Below the pieces are notes generated by a model. The model searched no databases. It was not told the origin of the DNA and was given only the letters and a program-made list of their open reading frames with translations. Shown here one piece after another: positions 34,678-42,318 of a stretch of 64,000 bases of DNA (positions within the stretch are counted from its first letter, which is position 1; every line of letters starts with the position of its first letter). The DNA lies in NCBI RefSeq assembly GCF_015595035.1, contig NZ_JADNRN010000002.1:760647-824646 (forward strand), read 5' to 3'. The position numbers and the translations under genes are program-made. This DNA is from Marinibium conchae (lineage in GTDB: Bacteria > Pseudomonadota > Gammaproteobacteria > Enterobacterales > Alteromonadaceae).

Positions 34678-35534
34678 ATAAAGCCAACAGTTACTATAAA
34701 TGTCAGCTTACGGAGGATGGAGCTAAAATTTCGATGTGCTTGGTTGATGAAAAGGAATTTAGCGTAACCGGCGATTCTCTTTGTGAGTGTGAGCACTATA
34801 TGACAGAATTATTGATGAATAAAAAAGGTGATTTTGCTCCTTACTACATCTATGAAAGGGAACCGTTAAATTTAATTGACAAAAGAGAACGATTTTTTGA
34901 ACCTGTTTATTTGTGTATTCCAATTGAAGGAGCGGATTTAGGCTCATCTGTAGATGAACTTTTTACCAAAGAATCATGCAAAAACTGCGGTAGCGTGAAA
35001 GGCTCACGTAACGGTGTGAATCTCGAATATTTATCATTTTCCAGCACATCAGCAGACATACTTGTCACTTTAAAGTGGCAAAATGGCTTAAAAATCAATC
35101 CCAAGGTATGCCTAATATCGTCAAGGCTAATGAATTTTCTTGCAAGATATGAATGGTTCAACTTTTTTGAAGTAGAAATTCAGTCAAACTGCAATACATC
35201 GTACTATGAAATTAGGGATGTTAGATTTCCGCATTTGGTTCATCCTAGCTTTATTTCTAACGGAGAAAAGCTGTTTGGGGATGAGCAGGAAAAACGATGC
35301 AATTCATGCGGATACTATTGGCAACATTATTTTAATGGGAAAAGTTATACGGAAATTTTGCCCGCTTCTGCATTGTTCAACATTGACTTTGACGTAATGG
35401 TGTTAAATGGGAACCTTTACTTTTCTCCAAATTTATTAAAAGAACTTGAAATAGAATTTGAATTAGAAGGCGTTGATTTCTTCAAGCAGCCGTTTTATTT
35501 AGATGGAACGTCTAGTTTTGTTGAAAACTTGTAG
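34674..35534 (+). CDS. Double-CXXCG immunity protein, second copy
   Basis: 286 aa, ATG overlapping the toxin stop (ATGA, 34674-34677). CKNCG near residue 103 and CNSCG near 208 are both complete CXXCG motifs, the hallmark of the double-CXXCG (SitI6-type) immunity family. The rest is beta-rich with SVDELFTKESCKNCGS. Its partner toxin belongs to the same family as tip 1, which is followed by a different immunity type, so either the specificity lies elsewhere or one immunity gene has been replaced. Confidence 0.65.
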   Translation: MNKANSYYKCQLTEDGAKISMCLVDEKEFSVTGDSLCECEHYMTELLMNKKGDFAPYYIYEREPLNLIDKRERFFEPVYLCIPIEGADLGSSVDELFTKESCKNCGSVKGSRNGVNLEYLSFSSTSADILVTLKWQNGLKINPKVCLISSRLMNFLARYEWFNFFEVEIQSNCNTSYYEIRDVRFPHLVHPSFISNGEKLFGDEQEKRCNSCGYYWQHYFNGKSYTEILPASALFNIDFDVMVLNGNLYFSPNLLKELEIEFELEGVDFFKQPFYLDGTSSFVENL

Positions 35535-35535
35535 C

Positions 35536-35838
35536 CGGTGATGTTCGCATCGAGCAATACACCTACGATGCACTCAATCGCCTGACCTCGGTGACAGACA
35601 ATCAAGGCCAATCCACCACTTTTGAATACTATGCAGTGGGCAACCAAGCCCACATTCGCTACCCCAATGGTTTAGTCAGTGTATCCACCTTTGACAGCCT
35701 GAACCGAGTGACGTCAATCACTACGCTTGATGCTGATGATAATGTATTAACGCACTACGCTTACGACTTAGATGCCACAGGTAGGCGAACATCGTTAACC
35801 GAGCACACAGGTAGAGTATCGTCCTTTAGCTACGATGC
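35536..35838 (+). pseudogene. Rhs core fragment (about 300 bp) before the 35835 toxin
   Basis: Core from GDVRIEQYTYDALNRLTSVTD to TEHTGRVSSFSYDA, nearly identical to tip 4 over its length. It is in a different frame from the toxin that follows and ends at TACGATG, where the toxin ORF begins. Confidence 0.8.
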
Positions 35839-36218
35839 CAGGAGGCTCTGCCAAAAAGTTACTGCGTTTATCGAATAAACGAAAACAGGCCAAGAATCTA
35901 AATGCGAATAGTAAATTGAGCCGTAAACGGCAACATATCTATATAATCGACGATGATACGTACCATACTATTCATAAGTTTGGAATCAGTAGTGGGATTA
36001 TAAACAAAGATGGTAGCTCGCGTAGGGCACGAGGACAACTTCCAACGGTCAGGCGATTGTTTAATATAAAAGCCTCGACAGGCCCCGTTATTTATAGAAA
36101 CTTAGAGAATCGCATTATTGCACTGGCGGTTGAGCATGCCTTGGTGTGTGCGTATTATCATGCAAACGGAAAACAGAATCCGGAAGGAAACAAACTGCCT
36201 AAGTGCCAAGTTCAATAA
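35835..36218 (+). CDS. Divergent GIY-YIG-like toxin with start codon supplied by the Rhs core
   Basis: 127-aa protein starting at an ATG formed inside the core Tyr-Asp codons (TACGATG joined to CCAGGAGG). It is homologous to the tip-17 toxin: LPGGSSIKFLRLSNK/MPGGSAKKLLRLSNK, HVYRID/HIYIID, FKFGISG/HKFGISS, GSSRRA, LAVE and GNK-P. The upstream part present in tip 17 is missing, but all GIY-YIG-like elements are retained in one open frame. It could be a cytosolic, export-less nuclease. No clear ribosome binding site is near. Immunity gene at 36232. Confidence 0.6.
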   Translation: MPGGSAKKLLRLSNKRKQAKNLNANSKLSRKRQHIYIIDDDTYHTIHKFGISSGIINKDGSSRRARGQLPTVRRLFNIKASTGPVIYRNLENRIIALAVEHALVCAYYHANGKQNPEGNKLPKCQVQ

Positions 36219-36231
36219 CAGAGGAGTTAGC

Positions 36232-36924
36232 ATGAATAAGTATCTAAGACAAATTGATTTTGGTTCATATGGCGATGACCCTTTTGTAAATGAAATTTTT
36301 ACAACAGAAACGCGGTGGCTGTTTTCTGCGCTAGACGACAATCTTAAAACCAAAGTGAGCTCCAAATGCGGGAAGATGAATATCCGTTGTTGCACGCCCG
36401 AACGTTTTTTAAATTGGTTACCCGATGCTGCACCAGACTATGTTATGTCAGGTGTTGTGTTAGAATCTGGTATCGGTATTACCGGATTTATTTTTGATAT
36501 CAAAAAATACAGCCAAGCTGCAACCAGAGCAGAAAAGCTTGATATCCTCTATTCAATTTTGCAGCTTGCGATAAAGAACTTTGATCCAGAGGCCGAGACT
36601 GATATCGAGGCTCTACAAAGCGTGATAGACAGTGTATGGAATGAGCAAGGCGAGTACATCGTTGAAACTAAAAAACGCTTCTTAAATCCATCGAAAACAA
36701 AGCGAGTGAGAATTCGATACGTGCACGATTTCGATGGTGTCCATGTATATGGTTTAGTGAGCGATAAACCCAAAGGCAAAGAAACTCCGATTTTTACTAT
36801 GACCCGTCCTCATGGCTCTCGTATTGATAAGGCAAAAATTGAACTGGACTTTTTGGATGACAATAATTTCACCTATCGCACAGTGCAGAGAAGCTTTAAA
36901 CGAATTCACGTAACCTTGCCATAA
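36232..36924 (+). CDS. Putative immunity protein, second of three paralogues
   Basis: 230 aa from ATG 36232 with GAGGAG 5 nt upstream. An earlier in-frame start exists at 36118 but lies inside the toxin. Same family as 32022-32693 and 39129-39836: NKYLRQIDFG start, VETKKRFLNPSKTKRVR and VHVYGLVSDKP. The 555-bp stretch after it (36925-37478) holds only tip remnants. Confidence 0.65.
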   Translation: MNKYLRQIDFGSYGDDPFVNEIFTTETRWLFSALDDNLKTKVSSKCGKMNIRCCTPERFLNWLPDAAPDYVMSGVVLESGIGITGFIFDIKKYSQAATRAEKLDILYSILQLAIKNFDPEAETDIEALQSVIDSVWNEQGEYIVETKKRFLNPSKTKRVRIRYVHDFDGVHVYGLVSDKPKGKETPIFTMTRPHGSRIDKAKIELDFLDDNNFTYRTVQRSFKRIHVTLP

Positions 36925-36929
36925 CTACA

Positions 36930-37097
36930 TGAGAAAATGCTCTCCTGGGAAATCCATCAGCGGTTATTGATCCTACTGGTAAGTTCGCCATCAACCGGAG
37001 AATGGCTGCCGTTGGAGTAACCTCGATTTTAGCAGTTACTGCTTCTCGGAATAAAAACGCTAGCCAAAGCGAGCATGGGATTGCAACACTAGCTTAA
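36930..37097 (+). pseudogene. Chimaeric remnant: echo of the tip-1-type toxin joined to a DPTG toxin start
   Basis: 36930-36968 (GAGAAAATGCTCTCC...CCATCAGCGGTT) resembles the RNALSGDPSAVG coding stretch of 34450-34677. At 36969 an Rhs boundary DPTG begins with KFAINRRMAAVGVTSILAV and ends in TAA at 37095-37097. As in tip 3, the junction falls exactly at the DPxG codons. The toxin itself is missing. Confidence 0.5.
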
Positions 37098-37118
37098 ATC
37101 GACAGAAATTCTTCATTA

Positions 37119-37286
37119 TGGAAGGTAATTAGCAGTGATCCTGACGAACCAGGTTTTGTTCAGAGCATTCAAGATGATTTAGAGCAACAGGTTAAAGACA
37201 TCGGTTCTAGGCCCATTTCGCAAAGTATTTTCATATCAGCACCACAAAGGGGGAAAGGATGGTATGTTTGTATTGCCAAAGCGTAA
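37119..37286 (+). pseudogene. Toxin tail remnant related to 25543-25660
   Basis: Startless frame reading SSDPDEPGFVQSIQDDLEQQ, VKDIGSRPISQSIFISAPQ then RGKGWYVCIAKA with TAA at 37284-37286. The second half matches 25543-25620. No immunity gene follows directly; another tail intervenes. Confidence 0.5.
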
Positions 37287-37469
37287 GATTTAAGAAGAAC
37301 GGCGGGAAAACCAACTAAGTTTGGATGGGGATGGGGAATGAGTAAGAGTTTTCAAATAGCGAAAAAAGCGGCTGTTAGAATGGCAAATACTTCAGTGGCC
37401 GCTGTTGATACGCACCATACTCAATGGGCGTGTATGCCTCCAAAAGGGCCAGTTATACGTCCCAAATAA
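37287..37469 (+). pseudogene. Toxin tail remnant before the Sel1 gene
   Basis: Startless frame: RRTAGKPTKFGWGWGMSKS, KKAAVRMANTSVAAVDTHHTQ and final PPKGPVIRPK, TAA at 37467-37469. The THHTQW stretch could be catalytic, but no family is recognised. It lies 9 nt before the next gene. Confidence 0.4.
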
Positions 37470-37478
37470 GGAAGAAAA

Positions 37479-37958
37479 ATGAGGGAGTCAGAGTTATTGT
37501 TGGCTAACACAATGTTAGAAAACGCAGAGTTTAAGAAGCTTTTAGATTTTTTAGAACCATTTTTGAAACAAGATGATGGAGATGCCATCTTATTGAGTAG
37601 GCAATTCGGATTAGATGAATGGAACGAGTCGGCGGAAGAGTTCGAGGAGAGACGTTTAAAGTGTTTGAAAAAAGCTGCAGCACAAGAACACCCTGAAGCA
37701 TTATATAGTTTGTCCGCACTGTATTTGAATGGTGAACATGTAGAACTAGATATTGAACTGGGAAAAGCATATTTGGATAGGTCTCTAGAATTGGGCTTTG
37801 ATAAAGCAATGGTTGCTGTTGCTGGGTATTAATTTTTTGGTCTTAATGGATACACTAAAGACAAGGAACTGGCATTGAGTATACTGTCAGACGCTGCAAA
37901 GTTGGGCATTGAATATGCTGCAGAGTCTTACGAGCAGTTAAAAAACTTCAAGGAATAA
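37479..37958 (+). pseudogene. Sel1-repeat immunity-like gene with a nonsense codon
   Basis: GGAAG precedes ATG 37479. The protein has Sel1/TPR-like units: CLKKAAAQEHPEALYSLSALY and LGKAYLDRSLELGFDKAMVAV. A TAA at 37830-37832 truncates it at 117 aa; the same frame then continues FFGLNGYTKDKELALSILSDA to a stop at 37956-37958, completing another Sel1 unit. Sel1 proteins are a recurrent immunity type in polymorphic toxin loci, which fits the toxin tail before it. Confidence 0.6.
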
Positions 37959-37960
37959 AG

Positions 37961-38068
37961 CCTACGAATACAGCCCAGATGGTATTCGCATGCCTAAATC
38001 CGTTGATGGCAAGCCAACACAATCCACTGTGAACTCAAATCAAGCGTATGCACAAGTGATTGACCACA
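37961..38068 (+). pseudogene. Divergent Rhs core fragment
   Basis: AYEYSPDGIRMPKSVDGKPTQ, then VNSNQAYAQVI, corresponds to YEYNPDGIRVSKNVDGTQTQ of tip 4 but with clearly more substitutions than other fragments, so it is either older or from another core allele. It stops at VIDHICGLKKP. Confidence 0.65.
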
Positions 38069-38149
38069 TTTGTGGTCTTAAGAAACCCTAAAATATTGAT
38101 TTTTAGCATAAAAAAATAAGTTTACAAGGTAGTACATATTGATCTTCCC

Positions 38150-38243
38150 CTTAATAACCACACAGGCTTTTGATTTCGCATGTAAAGGCTCAAAAGATTA
38201 TGAACCGATGTATCCGATACTTAAGAAGGTTTTTAATGAATAA
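38150..38243 (+). pseudogene. Toxin tail, copy 2 of the 23332 type
   Basis: TTQAFDFACKGSKDYEPMYP then ILKKVFNE, TAA at 38241-38243, matches the end of 23332-23592. Overlaps the immunity start by 8 nt. Confidence 0.5.
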
Positions 38244-38991
38244 ATTTGATATCTACGTTGAATTGGTAAAAAAGTCCGTCGTTAGTCACCGTGTTTTAAG
38301 TTTCAGGACATTATGTCAACTAAATGAAGACGGCGAATATAAAAATAAAAAAGTAGTATTTAATGAGGTTCTGAAACCAATGTTGAAGTGCTCAGAGTAC
38401 ATAGCTTTACCTGGGTATAAGAAAAATTGGTTGGCTGGTTTAGACGATAACGATATCCCAGAATGGGCGAATGTGGTTGAGAAGTATATTTATAGTGAAG
38501 GCAGAAGAAATTTTTTAAAACCGGAAATCGCTGATATTGCACTTTATGAGTTTTGGGCTAATTTTTCTTTCAATATTCATACTGAGAATTTGAAAAATTC
38601 AATACTTTATTCAATAGGTTCACCCTTAATAAAAATCAGATTAGACAAAATTCCCTTTAAACAATTATTTGAAAATTCATCGTTTGTATCGCCTGTTCTA
38701 GGCTTTTGGTCCAGAGCTAGAGCTGTAAAAAGCTGGGGTCCATTTGATGTTGATGATTCATATATATATTTATGTTTACTGAGTGGATTGTCTAGTCTTT
38801 ACTTCTTTGGCTCTGAAACATCATTATGCACAGTGACAGATAGGTCGTTGCGATCAATACTTTGGGAAAACTCGTTCGAAGAGCACTTTAAATTCCATGA
38901 ACGGATGTTGGAGCTAAATCCCGAAGAAAGTCTGAAAGATGCAAGTGAACGTTTATGGAATGGTTATTGTAAACAAGGAAAAAGCTTTTAG
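38236..38991 (+). CDS. Putative immunity protein, paralogue of 23593-24345
   Basis: 251 aa from ATG 38236, AAGAAGG about 6 nt upstream, overlapping the toxin tail. An in-frame start at 38170 lies inside the toxin remnant and is unlikely. Shared landmarks with 23593-24345 are given there; both have a Trp-rich central region and an ESL-(K/E)-(D/N)-A end. Soluble, family unknown. Confidence 0.65.
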   Translation: MNKFDIYVELVKKSVVSHRVLSFRTLCQLNEDGEYKNKKVVFNEVLKPMLKCSEYIALPGYKKNWLAGLDDNDIPEWANVVEKYIYSEGRRNFLKPEIADIALYEFWANFSFNIHTENLKNSILYSIGSPLIKIRLDKIPFKQLFENSSFVSPVLGFWSRARAVKSWGPFDVDDSYIYLCLLSGLSSLYFFGSETSLCTVTDRSLRSILWENSFEEHFKFHERMLELNPEESLKDASERLWNGYCKQGKSF

Positions 38992-39054
38992 TGCATTAAA
39001 GCTTCAAATGTGGGGTTATAAAAATGCTATATGACAGTCCATTTGCCCCTTTTT

Positions 39055-39115
39055 CCGCGCAAATAATAATGAATACCCTGATGGAAATAAACGGCCAAGG
39101 CCTAAATGTGAATGA
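39055..39115 (+). pseudogene. Toxin tail of the divergent GIY-YIG-like family
   Basis: NNEYPDGNKRPRPKCE then TGA at 39113-39115, matching the ends ANGVNPVGNKRPICNI (tip 17) and NPEGNKLPKCQVQ (35835 toxin). Only the tail is left. AAGGAG for the next gene follows at once. Confidence 0.55.
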
Positions 39116-39128
39116 ATAAGGAGTTGAC

Positions 39129-39836
39129 ATGGCAAAATATCTTAGAGAGTTGACCATTGAAGGTACCGGAATGTTTCCAGAGAACAAAGCGGGATGGAAA
39201 CAGTTTAATGGAGAAACTAGCTATATAGACGAAGCCTTTTATGCGAAGCTAAAACGTAATGTGCCGAGTGGTATCAGAAAATTAATTATATCGATAGAGC
39301 CAATCACCGCAGAGAATGAGAGCTTTGATCTTGCGAAAGCGGACTATTACTGGGACAGTGATTTAGACATATTTATTGTCGATGTTCCTTTTGATTTGGA
39401 ACAATATCTTAACTCAACTGACGACCAGAAAAGTCAAATCGTGTATGAACTACTTCGGACGTTTTTGCAGAGTCCATTTGCAAATAGACATTTTGACGTC
39501 GGTTTTTTACTTGGAATACTCGAAGAACTCAAAGACGCCGGATTTGCTTATGTAATTGAAAACAAAAAAAGAGCAATGAATCCTGGGAAAACAAAGGGAG
39601 TGCGTTACCACAAAGTGTACACGTTAAACGAAATGAGTGTATACGCTCTTTTAAGCGGAAAAAAAGCCATGCCAGAAGATAAACTATTGATTGGTACATT
39701 TGATGATTACTACAGCGGACTTAGTGCGGACAGTAAATCCTCGATAGCGTTTATAGATGAAAATACCATTGCCTATTATGAGCAACGTGGTGGCAGAGGC
39801 CCAATGCAATTGCAATTTACAAAAGAGTTGGAATGA
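39129..39836 (+). CDS. Putative immunity protein, third of three paralogues
   Basis: 235 aa, ATG 39129 with AAGGAG 5 nt upstream. Same family as 32022-32693 and 36232-36924 (AKYLRELTIEG start, ENKKRAMNPGKTKGVRYHK, VYALLSGKK). The cognate toxin survives only as the tail at 39055-39115, so this is in effect an orphan immunity gene with a well-kept frame. Confidence 0.65.
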   Translation: MAKYLRELTIEGTGMFPENKAGWKQFNGETSYIDEAFYAKLKRNVPSGIRKLIISIEPITAENESFDLAKADYYWDSDLDIFIVDVPFDLEQYLNSTDDQKSQIVYELLRTFLQSPFANRHFDVGFLLGILEELKDAGFAYVIENKKRAMNPGKTKGVRYHKVYTLNEMSVYALLSGKKAMPEDKLLIGTFDDYYSGLSADSKSSIAFIDENTIAYYEQRGGRGPMQLQFTKELE

Positions 39837-39859
39837 ACCACTACACTTAGAAAACAATC

Positions 39860-40196
39860 ATGCCGTGGGCAACCAAACCCACATTCGCTACCCCAATGGT
39901 TTAGTCAGTGTATCCACCTTTGACAGTTTGAACCGAGTAACGTCAATCACCACGCTTGATGCTGATGAGAATGTACTAACACACTACGCTTACGAGTTAG
40001 ACGCCACAGGCAGACGCACATCGTTAACTGAGCACACAGGCAGAGTATCGACCTTTAGCTACGATGACCTGTATTGCCTAACTAACGAAAGCATTGTCGA
40101 CCCAATAAACGGTGACCATAACAGCAGCTATACCTATGATGCCACAGTCAATCGCACCCAAAGCATCATCAACGGTATCACTACCGAGTATGAGTA
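39860..40196 (+). pseudogene. Last Rhs core fragment of the array
   Basis: Core from ATGCCGTGGGCAACCAAACC to the codons for TTEYE, nearly identical to tip 4, in frame with an ORF running 39757-40197. No toxin follows: 20 bp later the conserved chromosome resumes with the convergent thioesterase gene. This is the right edge of the array. Confidence 0.8.
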
Positions 40197-40215
40197 AGAC
40201 ACCAAGCAGTTGCCT

Positions 40216-40668
40216 CTAACCTTGGTAATTTAAAATCACCTCACGAAGCTCTTCATCAATTGCTTGCGGTTTCTGTGAGATGCGCTCAACAAACACATGC
40301 GTAAGTTCACCTGTTGCGCAAAGCGTTTCATTGGCGTCGAATATAGCGGCTACATAATCGACAGAACTATTACCCACGCGTTTTATCGCCACACCGACTA
40401 TTAGGCTCCCTGGATAAGAAATGGGGTGTATAAACTCACAACTTGATTTCACAATAAAACCTATTTGCTCACTATTCAGTGGGTTGAAGTTTGCTTTTTT
40501 TATCAAAAATTCATTTATTGCGGTATCGAAATACGAATAGTAGTTAACGTTGTTCACGTGCCCGTACATATCGTTGTCCATCCACCGTGTCGTGATGCAT
40601 GTAGTGAAAGGGAAGCGACCTATTGTCAGTTGGGAAAGGTTTGCGAGGTTGATAGGAAAATGCGTCAT
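40216..40668 (-). CDS. Acyl-CoA thioesterase, 4HBT hotdog family (YbgC-like)
   Basis: 150-aa hotdog-fold thioesterase hydrolysing acyl-CoA esters in the cytoplasm. The 4-hydroxybenzoyl-CoA thioesterase active-site signature is TRWMDNDMYGHVNNVNYYSY, with the catalytic Asp in MDNDMYGHVN. Length is typical. It points toward the toxin array and lies downstream of gppA and a tiny ORF on the same strand, with a short gap and weak ribosome binding site. Confidence 0.85.
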   Translation of the reverse strand: MTHFPINLANLSQLTIGRFPFTTCITTRWMDNDMYGHVNNVNYYSYFDTAINEFLIKKANFNPLNSEQIGFIVKSSCEFIHPISYPGSLIVGVAIKRVGNSSVDYVAAIFDANETLCATGELTHVFVERISQKPQAIDEELREVILNYQG

Positions 40669-40680
40669 GGTTGTTTATTT

Positions 40681-40806
40681 CTAAGCTGCTTTATAAATTG
40701 CGAGTGCGTCATTAAAGAGCGCTTCAATGGTGTGCACCATAGCGTAGACACCCATCGCTGCTGTGACGCTAGCAGGTAATTTCAGCAATGCAGCCACGTT
40801 ACTCAC
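40681..40806 (-). CDS. Predicted 41-aa protein overlapping the end of gppA
   Basis: GTG start at 40806 lies within the last codons of gppA (overlap 8 nt), with GGAAG 7 nt upstream, and the frame encodes MSNVAALLKLPASVTAAMGV then YAMVHTIEALFNDALAIYKAA. An amphipathic or membrane-associated helix is likely. The start overlap, ribosome binding site and exact fit into the gppA-thioesterase gap suggest a real small gene, but no family is known to me. Confidence 0.45.
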   Translation of the reverse strand: MSNVAALLKLPASVTAAMGVYAMVHTIEALFNDALAIYKAA

Positions 40807-42307
40807 ACCGAAGCTTCCATCCCGCTTTGTGTTGCAACCAAGTTTCATTTATTAGCTCTGCATGCACAAGAGGTTGTGATGAGAGTACGCCTTTCCCAAA
40901 CTGCAATAGCCAGTCGTGGCCGTTAACCGCTAAGCTGGCCTCAGGAATAGTGTCGTCTCGCCTGCGAGTACACAGAATTACCGATATGCGTACAATTCGC
41001 AGCGCATTGATCAACATTTCCTTGAAGTCGTCTTGGTAATTATCGAAAACACTTAAGTCTATTTCTTGCCTATGCATACCCACCAAGTCCCGAATAAACA
41101 TTCGCTGTAACGTGGTGAAGCCTGTTAATTCAACATGGGTAAGAATGTAAGCGCCATGCTCATGGAATTTTTTGTAGCCGACATGCAAGCCTAACTCATG
41201 CAAAGCTGCCGCGCAGGAAATAAGGGCTTCAGTATCAAAATCACAAAAATTACTTTGCTCGCACATTTGCCGACACAACTTTATCGCCACTTTTTTTACT
41301 CTATCGCTTTGTGCGGTATCGATATGAAAGCGCGACACTAGCTGATTAATGCCTTGTGTGCGTCTGTCGGCTCGCTGGTAATTGTCTAACATGCCATAAA
41401 TGATACCTTCTCTTAAAGCACCACCCGATATTTGCATGTTTTGTAACTTAAGCTGCTCAAATAGGGCAATAAGAATGGCTAAACCGCTCGGGAATATGAC
41501 TCTGCGACTTTCAGCAAGGCCATCAATTTTCAAGCTGTCAATGTGTTCACAGGCTATCACCTTATCTCGCAGTTCATACAGATACTCTAAGCGAATGGCG
41601 TCATTAATACCCTGTTTCACTAAAATACTCACCACGGCCTGTGGCGTACCAGAAGCACCTAGGCATTGCTGCCAATCAAAACATTTAAACGTGGGAGCAT
41701 ATTGTGAAAGCATGTCTTGAGCTTGGCGTTGCGCAGCATTAAAGTTTGCCTCGCTAAGCACACCGCCAGAAAAGTAGCGCTCCATAAAGGTCACACAACC
41801 CATATCCACACTGTTTAAATGCAGCGGTTGCATGTCGCGACCAATAGTGATTTCAGTGCTTGCACCACCAATATCTACCACCAAGGTGTTGCCTTGATTG
41901 GCTGAAGTATAGGCCACGCCAAGATAGATTTGTCGGGCTTCCTCCTCGCCTGAGATCACAGCAATTTTATGTTTGAGGATGTGCTCCGCTCGCGTCACAA
42001 AGTCAGAAGCGTTATTGGCAATGCGTAATGTCGCCGTGGCAACTATTTTAATATTGGCTGGAGGAATATCTTCAAGCTGTTCGCGAAAGGTTTGCAAACA
42101 ATCCAGGCCACGAAGTATAGCCTCTTCCGAAAGGTTGAACTGCTCGTCGAGGCCTGCGGCTAAACGCACCTTTCGTTTGTTTTTGGTGACTATTTGTACA
42201 CTGCCGCTGAGTACTCTAACGATCACCATGTGAAAGCTGTTAGAGCCTAAATCAACGGCGGCGTAATATTCATCCTGAATAACGGTATTTGGAATTTCCT
42301 GTATCAA
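40799..42307 (-). CDS. gppA: Ppx/GppA phosphatase (exopolyphosphatase / pppGpp phosphohydrolase)
   Basis: 502-aa sugar-kinase/Hsp70-fold phosphatase that removes the terminal phosphate of polyphosphate or pppGpp, linking to the stringent response. Phosphate-loop motifs AAVDLGSNSFHMVIV near the N-terminus and VVDIGGASTEITIG (about 145-158; usual GGGSTE has GGAST here) are present, with ISGEEEARQIYLG between and the HD-like C-terminal domain with CAAALHELGLHVGYKKFHEH. It lies 11 nt downstream of rhlB on the same strand, the enterobacterial gppA-rhlB neighbourhood, which favours GppA over Ppx. Confidence 0.92.
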   Translation of the reverse strand: MIQEIPNTVIQDEYYAAVDLGSNSFHMVIVRVLSGSVQIVTKNKRKVRLAAGLDEQFNLSEEAILRGLDCLQTFREQLEDIPPANIKIVATATLRIANNASDFVTRAEHILKHKIAVISGEEEARQIYLGVAYTSANQGNTLVVDIGGASTEITIGRDMQPLHLNSVDMGCVTFMERYFSGGVLSEANFNAAQRQAQDMLSQYAPTFKCFDWQQCLGASGTPQAVVSILVKQGINDAIRLEYLYELRDKVIACEHIDSLKIDGLAESRRVIFPSGLAILIALFEQLKLQNMQISGGALREGIIYGMLDNYQRADRRTQGINQLVSRFHIDTAQSDRVKKVAIKLCRQMCEQSNFCDFDTEALISCAAALHELGLHVGYKKFHEHGAYILTHVELTGFTTLQRMFIRDLVGMHRQEIDLSVFDNYQDDFKEMLINALRIVRISVILCTRRRDDTIPEASLAVNGHDWLLQFGKGVLSSQPLVHAELINETWLQHKAGWKLRCE

Positions 42308-42318
42308 ATTCAGTACCT

